64,000 nucleotides of DNA from UBA1161 sp049520395 (lineage in GTDB: Bacteria > Planctomycetota > Phycisphaerae > Tepidisphaerales > Tepidisphaeraceae). Of the stretch, positions 26,326-35,493 are shown piece by piece. Below the pieces are notes generated by a model, which had not been told where the DNA came from, did not search any database, and was given only the letters and a program-made list of their open reading frames with translations. Numbering within the stretch: position 1 is the first letter of the stretch; every line of letters begins with the position of its first letter. The stretch spans positions 7,566-71,565 of the forward strand of contig JBEKPV010000001.1 of assembly GCA_049520395.1 (NCBI GenBank). The letters are read 5' to 3'. Both the position numbers and the translations under genes were made by a program.

Positions 26326-27831
26326 TCAGGTTTTAACTTCGGGGCTGCGCCGGCGGCGGACCATGGCGAGCAGTCCGAAGGCTCCAAGCAAGGCGGCGGC
26401 CGTGGGTTCGGGGACAAAGGTATCGCCATAGAGATATTCGGCGTTTCCGTTACCTTGCGGAATGCCGGTGATGTTGAGACCGGAAAGATTCAGGTCGGAC
26501 GCGTAATAGATTTGCGCGCCGAAAGCGCCGGAGAGATTCACATTATTAAACGAGATGTTGTCGATGTTGCGCAATGGATCGGCCGGATTGGAATCGGTGC
26601 TGTTGAGGCCATAGATGATGGCGACTTGTCCGGTTCCGCCCGTCGCCGTGATGTTGGAATAGGTAATATCGTCATAGAACGGATAGTCGGCGGTGTTGTT
26701 GCTTTGGTTGACGGTGACCAGGGGATCGCCCGGATTGGTAACGTTGAAAGCCGGGATGGCGGTGGCGGTAATGGCGTTGGCCATGACTTCGCTGGTGCCG
26801 TAATTATCGTTGTTGTTGTACCAACTATTGATGAGGATCGGGTAGGTCACGTTGGTCATGGTGAGGTTGCTGAAGGTGACGTGGGTGACAATTCCGCCGT
26901 TGGGTGTCCCGGCCTTGAGGCGTACGCCGTTGAGGGTTCCGTTGAAGACGATGTTGTTGACGGTCATGTTGTTCAAACCGGCATTGGTTTGACCGCCGAC
27001 GGAGATTCCGTGTCCGTTCCCCAGGACGTCGTTTTGGATCAAGATGTTGCTGGAGAACGTGGAGATGGGCTTGGCGACGATATTGTCATCGCCGTCGGAG
27101 ATATTGGAGTTTTCGATGAGGAAATTGTTGCCGGAGAAGTCGATGCCGTCGGTGTTTTTCTGGTATCCGAGGGGGTCTTGGATGGTGATGTTATTGATGG
27201 TGACGTTGTTGTCTTTGAGGGGGTCGAAGTGTTCGCCGGGAGCGTTTTCGATGGTGACGCCGTTCACCAGCAGGTTGGTGACGTGTTCGAAGTCGACCAT
27301 TTTGCTGCCGGAGGTGGTGACGGCGTTGTTGTTCAGGATTCCGCCGCCGGTGAGTTCGAGGTCCTGGGTGTCGCCGGTGGTTTCGATCAGGGTGGAGGTG
27401 GTTGAGGTGTTCAGAAGCGTCGCGCCGGTGGCAATCTCCAGGTTGACGTTATTCTTCATGAAGATTTCGCCAGTCAAATAGGGACTGGCGGAGGCGGGCA
27501 CGAGAACGGTGCCGCCGCTGACGGTGACGCCGTTAACGGTGCTGGTGTTGGTGGAGCAATAGTTGATGAAGTCCTGCAAGACGGTGGTGTTGACGAAGAC
27601 CCCGTTACCGACGGCGGTAGCCCCGCTGTCGATATTGGAATTCGATTGGGTGACGTTGAAGACGTTGGACCCGATGGTGAACGAGACCGGGTTTACGCCG
27701 ACGGTATCCGCCTGGGCGGCGGAGTAAACCAGAGCCGAGGGCACGGTAAACGCCGCTGCCCAAAGTAGTTTAGTTAATTTTAAGGAATGGCGCTCAGCGG
27801 GCCGTTTGCACGGCGAACACAAAATCCGCAT
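26326..27831 (-). CDS. GH28-like beta-helix protein with PEP-CTERM anchor, second copy
   Basis: 501 residues. It has a signal peptide (LLWAAAFTVPSALVYSAAQA), a beta-helix rich in Asn ladders, and the tail FVPEPTAAALLGAFGLLAM with RRRR. All four GH28 polygalacturonase motifs can be read: KNTDGID, SDGDDNIVAKP, GHGISVGG and NGVRLKAG (RxK), so the catalytic set looks intact, unlike the relative at 17,124. AGGAA precedes ATG 27831. Likely secreted, acting on pectin-type or other polysaccharide; substrate unproven. Confidence 0.85.
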   Translation of the reverse strand: MRILCSPCKRPAERHSLKLTKLLWAAAFTVPSALVYSAAQADTVGVNPVSFTIGSNVFNVTQSNSNIDSGATAVGNGVFVNTTVLQDFINYCSTNTSTVNGVTVSGGTVLVPASASPYLTGEIFMKNNVNLEIATGATLLNTSTTSTLIETTGDTQDLELTGGGILNNNAVTTSGSKMVDFEHVTNLLVNGVTIENAPGEHFDPLKDNNVTINNITIQDPLGYQKNTDGIDFSGNNFLIENSNISDGDDNIVAKPISTFSSNILIQNDVLGNGHGISVGGQTNAGLNNMTVNNIVFNGTLNGVRLKAGTPNGGIVTHVTFSNLTMTNVTYPILINSWYNNNDNYGTSEVMANAITATAIPAFNVTNPGDPLVTVNQSNNTADYPFYDDITYSNITATGGTGQVAIIYGLNSTDSNPADPLRNIDNISFNNVNLSGAFGAQIYYASDLNLSGLNITGIPQGNGNAEYLYGDTFVPEPTAAALLGAFGLLAMVRRRRSPEVKT

Positions 27832-27989
27832 CGAGATTTCCTCGTCTCCCTACCGCGCACAAAACCCCCCACCAACTGCAGACTCCGCTAACCGCGATAA
27901 TAGCTCAGGATTTCCCCTATTGCAAAGGAATTTTGGCCGAAACGGGCGTACTGCAAATGGCCTTTACGGTCGGAAAAAAAGGCCTGCGT

Positions 27990-29159
27990 TCATGTGTTTG
28001 TCGCAATTCCAATTGCCCTAAGGATTTCGGGGACTTGAACTTCCCAGCGAATATTTTGCATCGCTTGCACGCCGGCAGCCCCGCGGCGGCGGGACTCCTG
28101 GCGGCCCTGGTAAATCTTCTCCAGGTTCTCAACGATTTCGTCGACCGACGATTCGCCCCAGCCATCGACGTCGGGAAAGAACCCGGTGGGATGGACGGGC
28201 TTTTGGGATCGGAGGGGATAGCAGAATTTTTCCGCGTCGCCTTTGAGGAGATCGAGATGTCCAGTGTTGGCGGAGAGAATGGTGGGGATTCCGCAGGCCA
28301 TACATTCCATGGCGGCGAAATTTGTGGCGCCTTCGGCGCGGCTGGGAAAAATCGCGGCGTCCATATCGCGCAATATGGCGGGCATGAGCCAGTTGAGGGG
28401 GGAGCCCAGATCCAGAAAAAGATCAATCTGATGACGGCGTAGCCAGGGGGCGAAATCGATTCTGCCATCGGAGTGGACGGGGGGCAGATCGTCGATCAAG
28501 CCGCCGGCGGGCAGTTCGGTCATGGTCAGTGGCCAGGCGTTGTGCCAGGCGAAGACCAGGACGGTTTCCGGATGGCGCTGCCGAAAGGCGCGGACGGCGG
28601 CGATGACCAGGTCCTGGCCTTTGCGGTATTCGAGTTTCCCGCCGGAGAAGATCATGAAACAATTGCTCCACAATTCGCCGCGCGGTCCTGGAAAGAAGAG
28701 GGAGGTATCGACACCCTGAAGGATGACGTGCGGGTTGGGAATGCCGTGATGGCGCAAGATGGCGGCGTTGAAATTGGAGCCGGTGATCCAGGTTCGGACG
28801 GATTTGGCTTTTTCCAGGCCGGCGGGGTTGATGGCGGTGTTCTCAAAGACCGCGATGGCGACATTGTGGGCGGAATTGTCCTGGCCGAAACGCTCGGTGC
28901 CTTCCAGATGATTGGTTAGATTGGCGACGACGGGACAACCGAGCTTTCCGGCGGGTCGGGCGGCTTGACCCGCCATGAGAAACGCGCCCTGCAATGGATG
29001 CAGCGTTGACCATTCCGGCGGGCGCATGAGGATCGGCTGAATTCCCTCGGCGACGGTTTGCAAAGCCAGATTCAATCCGTAAACACCCCAGCCGGTCCGG
29101 GCGTCGATCTGTACGTCGATGGCTAAATGGCTCGAATCCTGCGACATGCGGCAGGACAT
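27990..29159 (-). CDS. glycosyltransferase family 4 (GT-B)
   Basis: 389 residues. The N-terminal domain has a Gly-rich acceptor site (RTGWGVYGLNL). The C-terminal half has FSGGKLEYRKGQDLVIAAV and EGATNFAAMECMACGIPTI, the E-x7-E nucleotide-sugar motif region of GT4. It diverges from ychF across a 50-bp spacer. An ATG four codons inside is an alternative start. Acceptor unknown. Confidence 0.85.
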   Translation of the reverse strand: MSCRMSQDSSHLAIDVQIDARTGWGVYGLNLALQTVAEGIQPILMRPPEWSTLHPLQGAFLMAGQAARPAGKLGCPVVANLTNHLEGTERFGQDNSAHNVAIAVFENTAINPAGLEKAKSVRTWITGSNFNAAILRHHGIPNPHVILQGVDTSLFFPGPRGELWSNCFMIFSGGKLEYRKGQDLVIAAVRAFRQRHPETVLVFAWHNAWPLTMTELPAGGLIDDLPPVHSDGRIDFAPWLRRHQIDLFLDLGSPLNWLMPAILRDMDAAIFPSRAEGATNFAAMECMACGIPTILSANTGHLDLLKGDAEKFCYPLRSQKPVHPTGFFPDVDGWGESSVDEIVENLEKIYQGRQESRRRGAAGVQAMQNIRWEVQVPEILRAIGIATNT

Positions 29160-29192
29160 TATGGACTGACTGGATGCGCCTGCAAAGCGTGG

Positions 29193-29198
29193 TATAGT
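29193..29198 (+). promoter_or_regulatory. -10 element TATAGT for ychF
   Basis: TATAGT ends 11 bp before the ATG at 29210, so the transcript would have a very short leader or none. The -35 is weak. Confidence 0.4.
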
Positions 29199-29209
29199 CC
29201 GACCCCTTT

Positions 29210-30304
29210 ATGGCTTTAGAAGTTGGCATTGTGGGTCTCCCGAACGTCGGCAAAAGCACGATCTTTAATGCGCTGACGGCGGCGGGGGCGCTGGCGGCGA
29301 ATTATCCGTTCGCCACGATCGAGCCCAACGTCGGCGTGGTGGCCGTCCCCGACGAGCGGCTACACCTGATCAATCAGTTCCAGGAGACTGAAAAAATCGT
29401 GCCGGCGGCGCTGCGCGTGGTGGATATCGCGGGACTCGTCCGCGGCGCCAGTACGGGCGAAGGGCTGGGGAATAAAGTTCTCTCCCATATCCGGGAGGTC
29501 GACGCGATTTTGCATGTCGTGCGATGTTTTGGCGGGACGGAAATCCTGCACGTCGAGGGATCGGTCGATCCGATTCGGGATATCGATACGATCGATACCG
29601 AATTGGCGCTGGCGGATCTGGAGACGGTGGGTTCGTCGCTGGATAAAACCGAACGCCAGGCCCGCAGCGGAGACAAAGAAGCGATCGCGCGGGCGGAGGT
29701 GCTGAAAAAATGCCAAGCGGTTCTGGACCAGGGCAAGCCGGCGCGGTCGCTGGAATTTGATCCGGAGGAGAAAAAAGTCGTCCGCGGCCTGGGGCTCATT
29801 ACGGCGAAAAAAGTTTTATACGTCGCCAACGTCGATGAGGGGGATTTGAGCGGGCAGGGGCCGCTGGTTCAAAAAGTGCGCGATCGAGCCAAAACCGAAG
29901 GCGGGATCGTGGTGCCGGTTTGCGGGAAATTGGAATCGGAACTGGCGGAGCTTTCGGAGACGGATCGGAAGGAAATGCTGGCGGGATTGGGACTGAAAGA
30001 ACCGGCGCTGGCGACGCTGGCCCGGGAGTCGTATCGGCTGCTGGGTTTGCACAGTTATTTCACGTCGGGACCGAAAGAGATACGAGCCTGGACGATTCCG
30101 CTTGGCGCAACGGCTCCGCAGGCGGCGGGAGTCATTCACAGCGATTTCGAGCGTGGATTCATCCGGGCGGAAGTTTACACGGTGGACGATCTGAAGCAGC
30201 ACAAAACGGAAGCCGCGATCAAAGCGGCTGGGAAGATGAGGGCTGAGGGGAAGGCTTATGTGGTCCGCGACGGCGATATTGTTCATTTCCTGTTTAGTAG
30301 TTGA
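29210..30304 (+). CDS. ychF: ribosome-associated ATPase YchF/OLA1
   Basis: 364 residues. Obg-family P-loop GLPNVGKST, family signature LAANYPFATIEPNVGVV, switch region DIAGLVRGASTGEGLGNKFL-like, and a C-terminal TGS domain (FERGFIRAEVY, YVVRDGDIVHFLF). YchF prefers ATP over GTP and binds the ribosome; it is often linked to redox stress. Single gene with its own promoter. Confidence 0.95.
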   Translation: MALEVGIVGLPNVGKSTIFNALTAAGALAANYPFATIEPNVGVVAVPDERLHLINQFQETEKIVPAALRVVDIAGLVRGASTGEGLGNKVLSHIREVDAILHVVRCFGGTEILHVEGSVDPIRDIDTIDTELALADLETVGSSLDKTERQARSGDKEAIARAEVLKKCQAVLDQGKPARSLEFDPEEKKVVRGLGLITAKKVLYVANVDEGDLSGQGPLVQKVRDRAKTEGGIVVPVCGKLESELAELSETDRKEMLAGLGLKEPALATLARESYRLLGLHSYFTSGPKEIRAWTIPLGATAPQAAGVIHSDFERGFIRAEVYTVDDLKQHKTEAAIKAAGKMRAEGKAYVVRDGDIVHFLFSS

Positions 30305-30310
30305 TGGAAG

Positions 30311-30327
30311 GCCGCCGGACAGGCGGC
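30311..30327 (+). terminator. hairpin after ychF, weak terminator candidate
   Basis: Perfect 6-bp stem GCCGCC/GGCGGC with loop GGACA, 6 bp after the ychF stop. An A-rich run follows, not a T run, so it is not a classic intrinsic terminator. Confidence 0.25.
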
Positions 30328-30422
30328 AAAAGATGCGGATGGACGCGACCGCATCGCTTTCGTAAGATCGGCCTGGGATCAAACGGGCGCTTCAGTTCGG
30401 TGGATTTCTGGACGGCCATCAG

Positions 30423-31829
30423 ATGAGACATTTTGATTTAGTCGTGATTGGTACGGGACCAGCCGGGCAAAAGGCCGCAATTCAGGCGGCCAAGCTCGGC
30501 AAAAAAGTCGCCATTATTGAGAAGAACAACGTCCTGGGTGGAGCCTCGATCAATACCGGGACCATCCCCTCCAAGGCGCTGCGCGAAGCGGTGCTGCATC
30601 TCACCGGCGTGGGCAAACGCGGGCTGTTCGGCGAAAGCTATCGGGTTAAACGGACGATCACGATCGCGGATTTGATTTATGTCAGCCAGCAGGTCGTGCA
30701 TAACGAATTGGATTTGATCCGCGATCATTTTGAGAGAAACAACGTCGAATTGATTTGGGGCGCGGCGCGGTTCGACCAGCCGAAGACGCTGATCATCGAC
30801 CGGCCGGATGATTTTGAAGTGGTGACGGGCGACTTCATCGTGATCGCCACGGGGACTCTACCGGCTCGGCCGAAGACGGTGCCGTTCGATGAAAAGACCA
30901 TCGTTACGTCCGACGGTCTGCTTTCGATGGACCACATTCCCAAGACGATCATCGTGGTGGGCGGCGGGGTGATCGGCACGGAATACGCCTGCATGATGGC
31001 GGCGCTGGGCGTGAAAGTGATTCTGGTCGAAGGGCGGAGCGAGGTGCTGGGATTTCTGGATCATGAAATCACCGAGGCATTTCAATACACGATGCGGCGG
31101 ATGGGCATCACGCTGAGATTGGGGGAGAAGGTCGCCAAGATCGAGCACCTGCCGGCGGAGGACGGCGTCGGCGCGGTGTCCGTGCAGGCGACGCTGGAAA
31201 GCGGCAAGACACTGCGGGCGCAGACTCTGCTTTATGCCGTCGGGCGGCAGGGTACGACCAAGGCGCTGCAACTCGAAAAGGCGGGACTTATCGCCGACGA
31301 TCGAGAACGATTGAAAGTCAATGAGCATTACCAAACAACCGTGCCGTATATTTACGCGGTGGGCGACGTGATTGGGTTTCCGGCACTAGCCAGCACGTCG
31401 ATGGAGCAGGGCCGATTGGCCGCCTGCAATGCGTTTGGCGTTCCCACGTGCAGCATCCCGGAACTGTTTCCCATCGGCATCTACGCGATTCCGGAAATCT
31501 CCATGGTTGGAAAAACCGAGGACCAACTCACCAAGGCAGGGATTCCGTACGAGGCGGGGATCGCCCAGTACAAAGAACTGGCGCGCGGGCAACTGCTCGG
31601 CGATACCGACGGAATGCTCAAGCTGCTGATTCACCAGGAGAATCTGCAAATCCTGGGGGTGCACGTCATCGGAACCGGAGCCACGGAATTGATTCACATC
31701 GGGCAAGCGGTGATGGCGTTGCAGGGGACGGTGGAATATTTCATCAATAGCGTCTTTAACTATCCGACGCTGGCAGAGGCGTACAAAGTGGCGGCGCTGA
31801 ACGGAATTAATAAGCTGCGGCACGTCTGA
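30423..31829 (+). CDS. sthA: soluble pyridine nucleotide transhydrogenase
   Basis: 468 residues. A flavoprotein that passes hydride between NADPH and NAD+. FAD site VIGTGPAGQKAAIQAAKLG, NAD(P) site IVVGGGVIGTEYACMMAALG, and a C-terminal dimerisation domain. The segment GGASINTGTIPSKALREAV lacks the CxxxxC disulfide of lipoamide dehydrogenases, as expected for SthA (usual form GTIPSKALR). No pyruvate-dehydrogenase genes are nearby, which agrees. Confidence 0.92.
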   Translation: MRHFDLVVIGTGPAGQKAAIQAAKLGKKVAIIEKNNVLGGASINTGTIPSKALREAVLHLTGVGKRGLFGESYRVKRTITIADLIYVSQQVVHNELDLIRDHFERNNVELIWGAARFDQPKTLIIDRPDDFEVVTGDFIVIATGTLPARPKTVPFDEKTIVTSDGLLSMDHIPKTIIVVGGGVIGTEYACMMAALGVKVILVEGRSEVLGFLDHEITEAFQYTMRRMGITLRLGEKVAKIEHLPAEDGVGAVSVQATLESGKTLRAQTLLYAVGRQGTTKALQLEKAGLIADDRERLKVNEHYQTTVPYIYAVGDVIGFPALASTSMEQGRLAACNAFGVPTCSIPELFPIGIYAIPEISMVGKTEDQLTKAGIPYEAGIAQYKELARGQLLGDTDGMLKLLIHQENLQILGVHVIGTGATELIHIGQAVMALQGTVEYFINSVFNYPTLAEAYKVAALNGINKLRHV

Positions 31830-31982
31830 TCACGGGCGGGTGGAAGGCGGCACGGGTCGGGGGACGTCGGAGCGATGATCGTTCAAAACCCCCGCCAGGA
31901 GCCACCCGCCATAAAGACCCACCAAAACAGCCGCGATGCGGATGGCGGTTTTGATCGTGCGGGGTGGTTTGGGGCTGGGCAT
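31830..31982 (-). CDS. predicted 50-residue membrane protein
   Basis: Short ORF starting MPSPKPPRTIKTAIR, with one hydrophobic helix (IRIAAVLVGLYGGWLLAGVL) and a Pro-rich tail. It converges on sthA. A TATACT element ends 7 bp before the ATG, so translation would be nearly leaderless. No family recognised; real-gene status rests on the TM helix and promoter only. Confidence 0.4.
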   Translation of the reverse strand: MPSPKPPRTIKTAIRIAAVLVGLYGGWLLAGVLNDHRSDVPRPVPPSTRP

Positions 31983-31989
31983 TTAATCC

Positions 31990-32016
31990 AGTATAGCGAT
32001 CGAGGCTAACTGCCAA
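31990..32016 (-). promoter_or_regulatory. promoter candidate for the 50-residue membrane protein
   Basis: On the minus strand TTGGCA (32016-32011) and TATACT (31995-31990) are separated by 15 bp, slightly short of the ideal 17. Confidence 0.35.
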
Positions 32017-32048
32017 AGATGGCATCCGAACAATGGGCTTCGATACTC

Positions 32049-32069
32049 CAACTGTCAGGCTGGCAGTTG
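32049..32069 (+). promoter_or_regulatory. inverted repeat upstream of groEL1
   Basis: CAACTGTCA and TGGCAGTTG form 9-bp arms around GGC; in RNA all nine pairs form with one G-U. A smaller repeat TGCCA-N4-TGGCA lies at 32011-32024. It is not the CIRCE element. Possible operator or leader hairpin of groEL1. Confidence 0.35.
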
Positions 32070-32243
32070 AAGGGTTGAAGATCGGGTTTTCGGTGGATCG
32101 TGTAACTCGTTTTAAAATAACGGGTAACAGTTGAATTGAAGATGGTTTTGGCGCGGCATTGGCTTTGTTAAGCGATGGATGTGGTTAGGCGCGGAATCCC
32201 CCGCCTGAAACGAGTTGGAATTCTTTGAACAAAGGGAGCTGGC

Positions 32244-33923
32244 ATGGCGGCTAAAACGCTGTCGTTCGACGCTGAAGCCCGAAAAAGCCTTTTGGAAGGT
32301 GTGACCAAACTGGCACGGGCGGTAAAAGTAACTCTGGGGCCGCGCGGCCGAAACGCGGTCATTGATAAAGGATGGGGGGCGCCGACGATCACCAAAGACG
32401 GCGTCACGGTGGCCGAGGAAGTGGAACTTAAGGACAAATATCAGAACATCGGTGCCAAGCTGGTGAAGGAAGCGGCGAGCAAGACCAGCGACGTGGCCGG
32501 CGATGGGACGACGACCGCGACGGTTTTGGCCGAGGCGATTTTCAAGGAGGGGTATCGCAATCTCGCCGCGGGCGCCGATGCCATGGCATTGGCGAGGGGC
32601 ATTCGCAAGGCCGTTGAAGCGGTTATCGAGAATCTCAGGAAACAATCCAAGCCGATCAGCGGCAAGGCCGACATCGGGTCGGTCGCCAGCATTTCCGCCA
32701 ATAACGATCACGCCATCGGCACGATCATGGCCGATGCGTTTGAGCGCGTGGGCAAGGACGGGGTCATCACCGTCGAGGAAGGCAAGGGACTGGAAACTTA
32801 CGTTGACGTGGTTGAGGGGATGCAATTCGATCGGGGATATATCTCGCCGAACTTTATCACCAACGCCGACGACATGACGGTCGAGTTGGAAAAAGCATTT
32901 GTCCTTGTTTACGAGGACAAGATTTCGTCGGCCTCCAAACTGATTCCGCTTCTGGAAAAGATTCAAAAGGCGAAGCGGCCGCTATTGATCATCGCCGAGG
33001 ATGTGGACGGCGAGGCTCTGGCGACACTGGTGGTCAACAAACTGCGAGGCATTTTGAATGTCGCGGCCGTGAAAGCGCCGGGCTATGGCGATCGCCGCAA
33101 GGCGATGTTGGAAGATATCGCCATCCTCACCGGCGGGCAGGCGATCATGAAGGATCTGGGGATCGAACTGGACAAAGTCGAAATCGACCAGCTTGGGCAG
33201 ACCAAGCTTGTCCGCATCGATAGCGATAATACGACCATCATCGAAGGAGCCGGCGAGAGCAAGGCGATTCAGGGCCGAATCGAGCAGATTCGCCGCGAGA
33301 TCGAAATCACCACCAGCGATTACGACCGCGAGAAATTGCAGGAACGTTTGGCGAAATTGGCCGGCGGCGTGGCGCAGATCAACGTCGGCGCTGCGACGGA
33401 GGCGGAACTCAAAGAGAAGAAATCGCGCATCGAAGACGCGCTGCACGCGACCCGGGCGGCGGTGGAAGAAGGCGTGGTCGCCGGCGGCGGGGTGGCGATG
33501 ATCCGCGCCATGAAGGCGCTCAACGGCGGCGGAAACCTGAAACTGGAAGGCGACGAAGCGGCGGGCGTGAAAATCGTCCGCCAGGCGCTGACGACTCCAT
33601 TGCGGCAGATTGCCGACAATGCGGGGACCAGCGGCAGCGTGGTCGTTCGCCGAGTCATGGAGAGCAAGGACAACGACGGATTCAACGCCTTGACGGGCGA
33701 ATATGTGGATGTTGTCAAAGCCGGCATCATCACGCCGACGAAGGTCGAACGCACGGCCCTGCAGAACGCCGCCGAGGTGGCGATCCTGCTTTTGACGACG
33801 GATTGCATTGTCGTCGAAGCGCCCAAGGCGAAGGACGATCACGCCGGCCATGGGCACGGGCCCGAAGGCATGGGTGGCATGGGCGGTATGGGTGGCATGG
33901 GCGGCATGGACGACATGATGTAA
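32244..33923 (+). CDS. groL: chaperonin GroEL, paralog 1
   Basis: 559 residues. ATP-driven folding cage. Nucleotide-site motifs are DGTTTATVLAEAI and VAGGGVAMIRA, plus KAPGYGDRRKAMLEDIA. The tail is notable: a short His-rich stretch (DDHAGHGHGPEG) leads into GGM repeats ending MDDMM. AGGGAGCTGGC precedes the ATG. It is not next to groES, which pairs with paralog 2 at 35,494. Confidence 0.96.
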   Translation: MAAKTLSFDAEARKSLLEGVTKLARAVKVTLGPRGRNAVIDKGWGAPTITKDGVTVAEEVELKDKYQNIGAKLVKEAASKTSDVAGDGTTTATVLAEAIFKEGYRNLAAGADAMALARGIRKAVEAVIENLRKQSKPISGKADIGSVASISANNDHAIGTIMADAFERVGKDGVITVEEGKGLETYVDVVEGMQFDRGYISPNFITNADDMTVELEKAFVLVYEDKISSASKLIPLLEKIQKAKRPLLIIAEDVDGEALATLVVNKLRGILNVAAVKAPGYGDRRKAMLEDIAILTGGQAIMKDLGIELDKVEIDQLGQTKLVRIDSDNTTIIEGAGESKAIQGRIEQIRREIEITTSDYDREKLQERLAKLAGGVAQINVGAATEAELKEKKSRIEDALHATRAAVEEGVVAGGGVAMIRAMKALNGGGNLKLEGDEAAGVKIVRQALTTPLRQIADNAGTSGSVVVRRVMESKDNDGFNALTGEYVDVVKAGIITPTKVERTALQNAAEVAILLLTTDCIVVEAPKAKDDHAGHGHGPEGMGGMGGMGGMGGMDDMM

Positions 33924-33975
33924 CCCATGGCACGAGGACCGAGCGCGCATGAGAAAGAGATACTAAGGGTCTGGC

Positions 33976-34305
33976 ATGAGCGATTTGGAAGTTGAACAAG
34001 CCGAGCTGCTGGCGACATACGTCGTGGTGAGCGAAGAGTCACTGACGGTTTCATTGTCGGATGGGCGGACGCTGGTGTTGCCGCTGGCGTGGTATCCGCG
34101 ATTGAAGCATGGTACTCCAGCCGAGCGGAACAACTGGCGGCTAATCGGCGACGGTGACGGCATTTATTGGCCGGATCTAGACGAGGACCTCAGCGTGGAA
34201 GGATTTCTGGCTGGAAGAAAGTCGATGGAGTCCCCAAGCTCCCTGAAGAAATGGCTCGCCGATCGTTCGGCGACAGATCGCAAGAAGCGAAGGAAAACGG
34301 CATAG
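33976..34305 (+). CDS. DUF2442 protein
   Basis: 109 residues. The core VSLSDGRTLVLPLAWYPRL and WRLIGDGDGIYWPDLDEDLS matches DUF2442, small proteins often found beside DUF4160 or other toxin-like genes; here no DUF4160 partner is seen. C-terminus is Lys/Arg-rich. It starts 52 bp after groEL1 on the same strand. Confidence 0.8.
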   Translation: MSDLEVEQAELLATYVVVSEESLTVSLSDGRTLVLPLAWYPRLKHGTPAERNNWRLIGDGDGIYWPDLDEDLSVEGFLAGRKSMESPSSLKKWLADRSATDRKKRRKTA

Positions 34306-34584
34306 CCACGGTTTAAGAGCTTGGCGACCGGCATGGATTGGCTTGTTGCACGAAATCGACAAGAGGTAGGTCGATGGTTTTAGATTTGAAACAAGAGGAC
34401 GTTAAGCCGATTCCTAATTTTGTCCTATCGGCTAGGCCTTGCGGATATTCGAGAACACAGAAACGCGAGACCAGACACACTTGCAAAGGGAAATGGTGAA
34501 ACGTCCAAATAGGAATGGAGTCGGATTTACCCAATTGGTAGATCCAAATACAACCTATTCGGCGAAGTCAAGGAGAGGCGATTG

Positions 34585-34872
34585 ATGGATTTTGAATGGG
34601 ACTCGGCAAAAGCGGCGGCGAACCGCCGCAAACACCGTGTCTCATTTGAGGAAGGCCAAACGATTTTCGGTCCGGCGCAGCCCGAGATTTTTGAAGATGA
34701 AGCGCATTCCGATGATGAACTTCGTTTTGTCGCAATCGGGTTCTCGGAGAAATCGCGGCTGTTAACGGTGGCGTTTACTCGGCGCGAATCGACGATCCGA
34801 ATCGTGAGCGTCCGCCGAGCGACCCGACGGGAGGCGAAACTTTATGCGAAAGCCAAGGGTCAAAAAGGTTAA
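34585..34872 (+). CDS. brnT: BrnT-family toxin
   Basis: 95 residues. RelE-fold ribonuclease toxin of type II systems. The family pattern is clear: FEWDSAKAAANRRKHRVSFE near the N-terminus, FEDEAHSDDELRFVAIG, and RIVSVRRATRREAKLY. The start is the ATG with AAGGAG 9 bp upstream; a TTG one codon earlier is ignored. It overlaps the next gene by 29 bp, as expected for brnTA. Confidence 0.85.
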   Translation: MDFEWDSAKAAANRRKHRVSFEEGQTIFGPAQPEIFEDEAHSDDELRFVAIGFSEKSRLLTVAFTRRESTIRIVSVRRATRREAKLYAKAKGQKG

Positions 34873-35110
34873 GTTCAGCCCGGCGGAAATGGCGTACGAT
34901 CTTCCGGCGGAACTGGATTTCAGAAAGCTCCGCTACGTCGGTCGCGGTGTTGAGTCGCTGCGAGATTGGAATCGCCGTCGTCGGCGGACGATCGAACTGG
35001 ATCGTGACGTCGCCAGCGAATTTACCGATGCGGCCCAGGTGAACGAAGCGTTACGTTTGGTCAAGCGATTGCGCGAAGTCGGCCGGCACGGCCGGCGTAA
35101 AAGCGCGTGA
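34844..35110 (+). CDS. BrnA-like antitoxin
   Basis: 88 residues, very basic. The C-terminal part TIELDRDVASEFTDAAQVNEAL resembles the ribbon-helix-helix strand and helices of BrnA, though the match is weaker than for the toxin. Position directly after and overlapping brnT supports antitoxin function and autoregulation. 41 bp before groES. Confidence 0.65.
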   Translation: MRKPRVKKVKFSPAEMAYDLPAELDFRKLRYVGRGVESLRDWNRRRRRTIELDRDVASEFTDAAQVNEALRLVKRLREVGRHGRRKSA

Positions 35111-35151
35111 ATCGAATAGGATTGAACAGGAACCAGCAAGAGGATTGACTT

Positions 35152-35439
35152 ATGAAACTTCGACCCCTGCAAGATCGTGTGATTGTGAAGCAATCGGAAG
35201 CCGAGGAGAAGACCGCCAGCGGGATTCTTTTGCCGGATACGGCCAAGGAAAAGCCGACCAAGGGGAAGGTTATTTCTGTCGGGCCGGGCAAACTTGATGA
35301 TAAAGGGAAGCACATGGAATTGGCCGTGCGGAACGGCGACATCGTCTTCTACGGCAAATACAGCGGGACGGACGTGGAAGTAGATGGCGAGAAGTTCGTC
35401 ATCCTCCGCGAGTCGGATATTTTGGGCGTGCTCGAGTAA
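35152..35439 (+). CDS. groS: co-chaperonin GroES
   Basis: 95 residues. Forms the lid of GroEL. LRPLQDRVIVKQ, the mobile loop EEKTASGILLPDTAKEKP, and ILRESDILGVLE are canonical. Followed 54 bp later by groEL2, a classic groESL pair. Confidence 0.97.
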   Translation: MKLRPLQDRVIVKQSEAEEKTASGILLPDTAKEKPTKGKVISVGPGKLDDKGKHMELAVRNGDIVFYGKYSGTDVEVDGEKFVILRESDILGVLE

Positions 35440-35493
35440 AAAAATACGGCTCATCGATCATTTGGAATTGATCATTCAGCATTGGAGTTTGAA

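Noticed and set aside
30311..30327. Hairpin after ychF as an intrinsic terminator
   Set aside because: No T run on either strand; kept only as a weak candidate.
31807..32025. 72-codon minus-strand frame near groEL1
   Set aside because: No hydrophobic or domain features; the overlapping 50-codon frame with a TM helix and promoter fits better.
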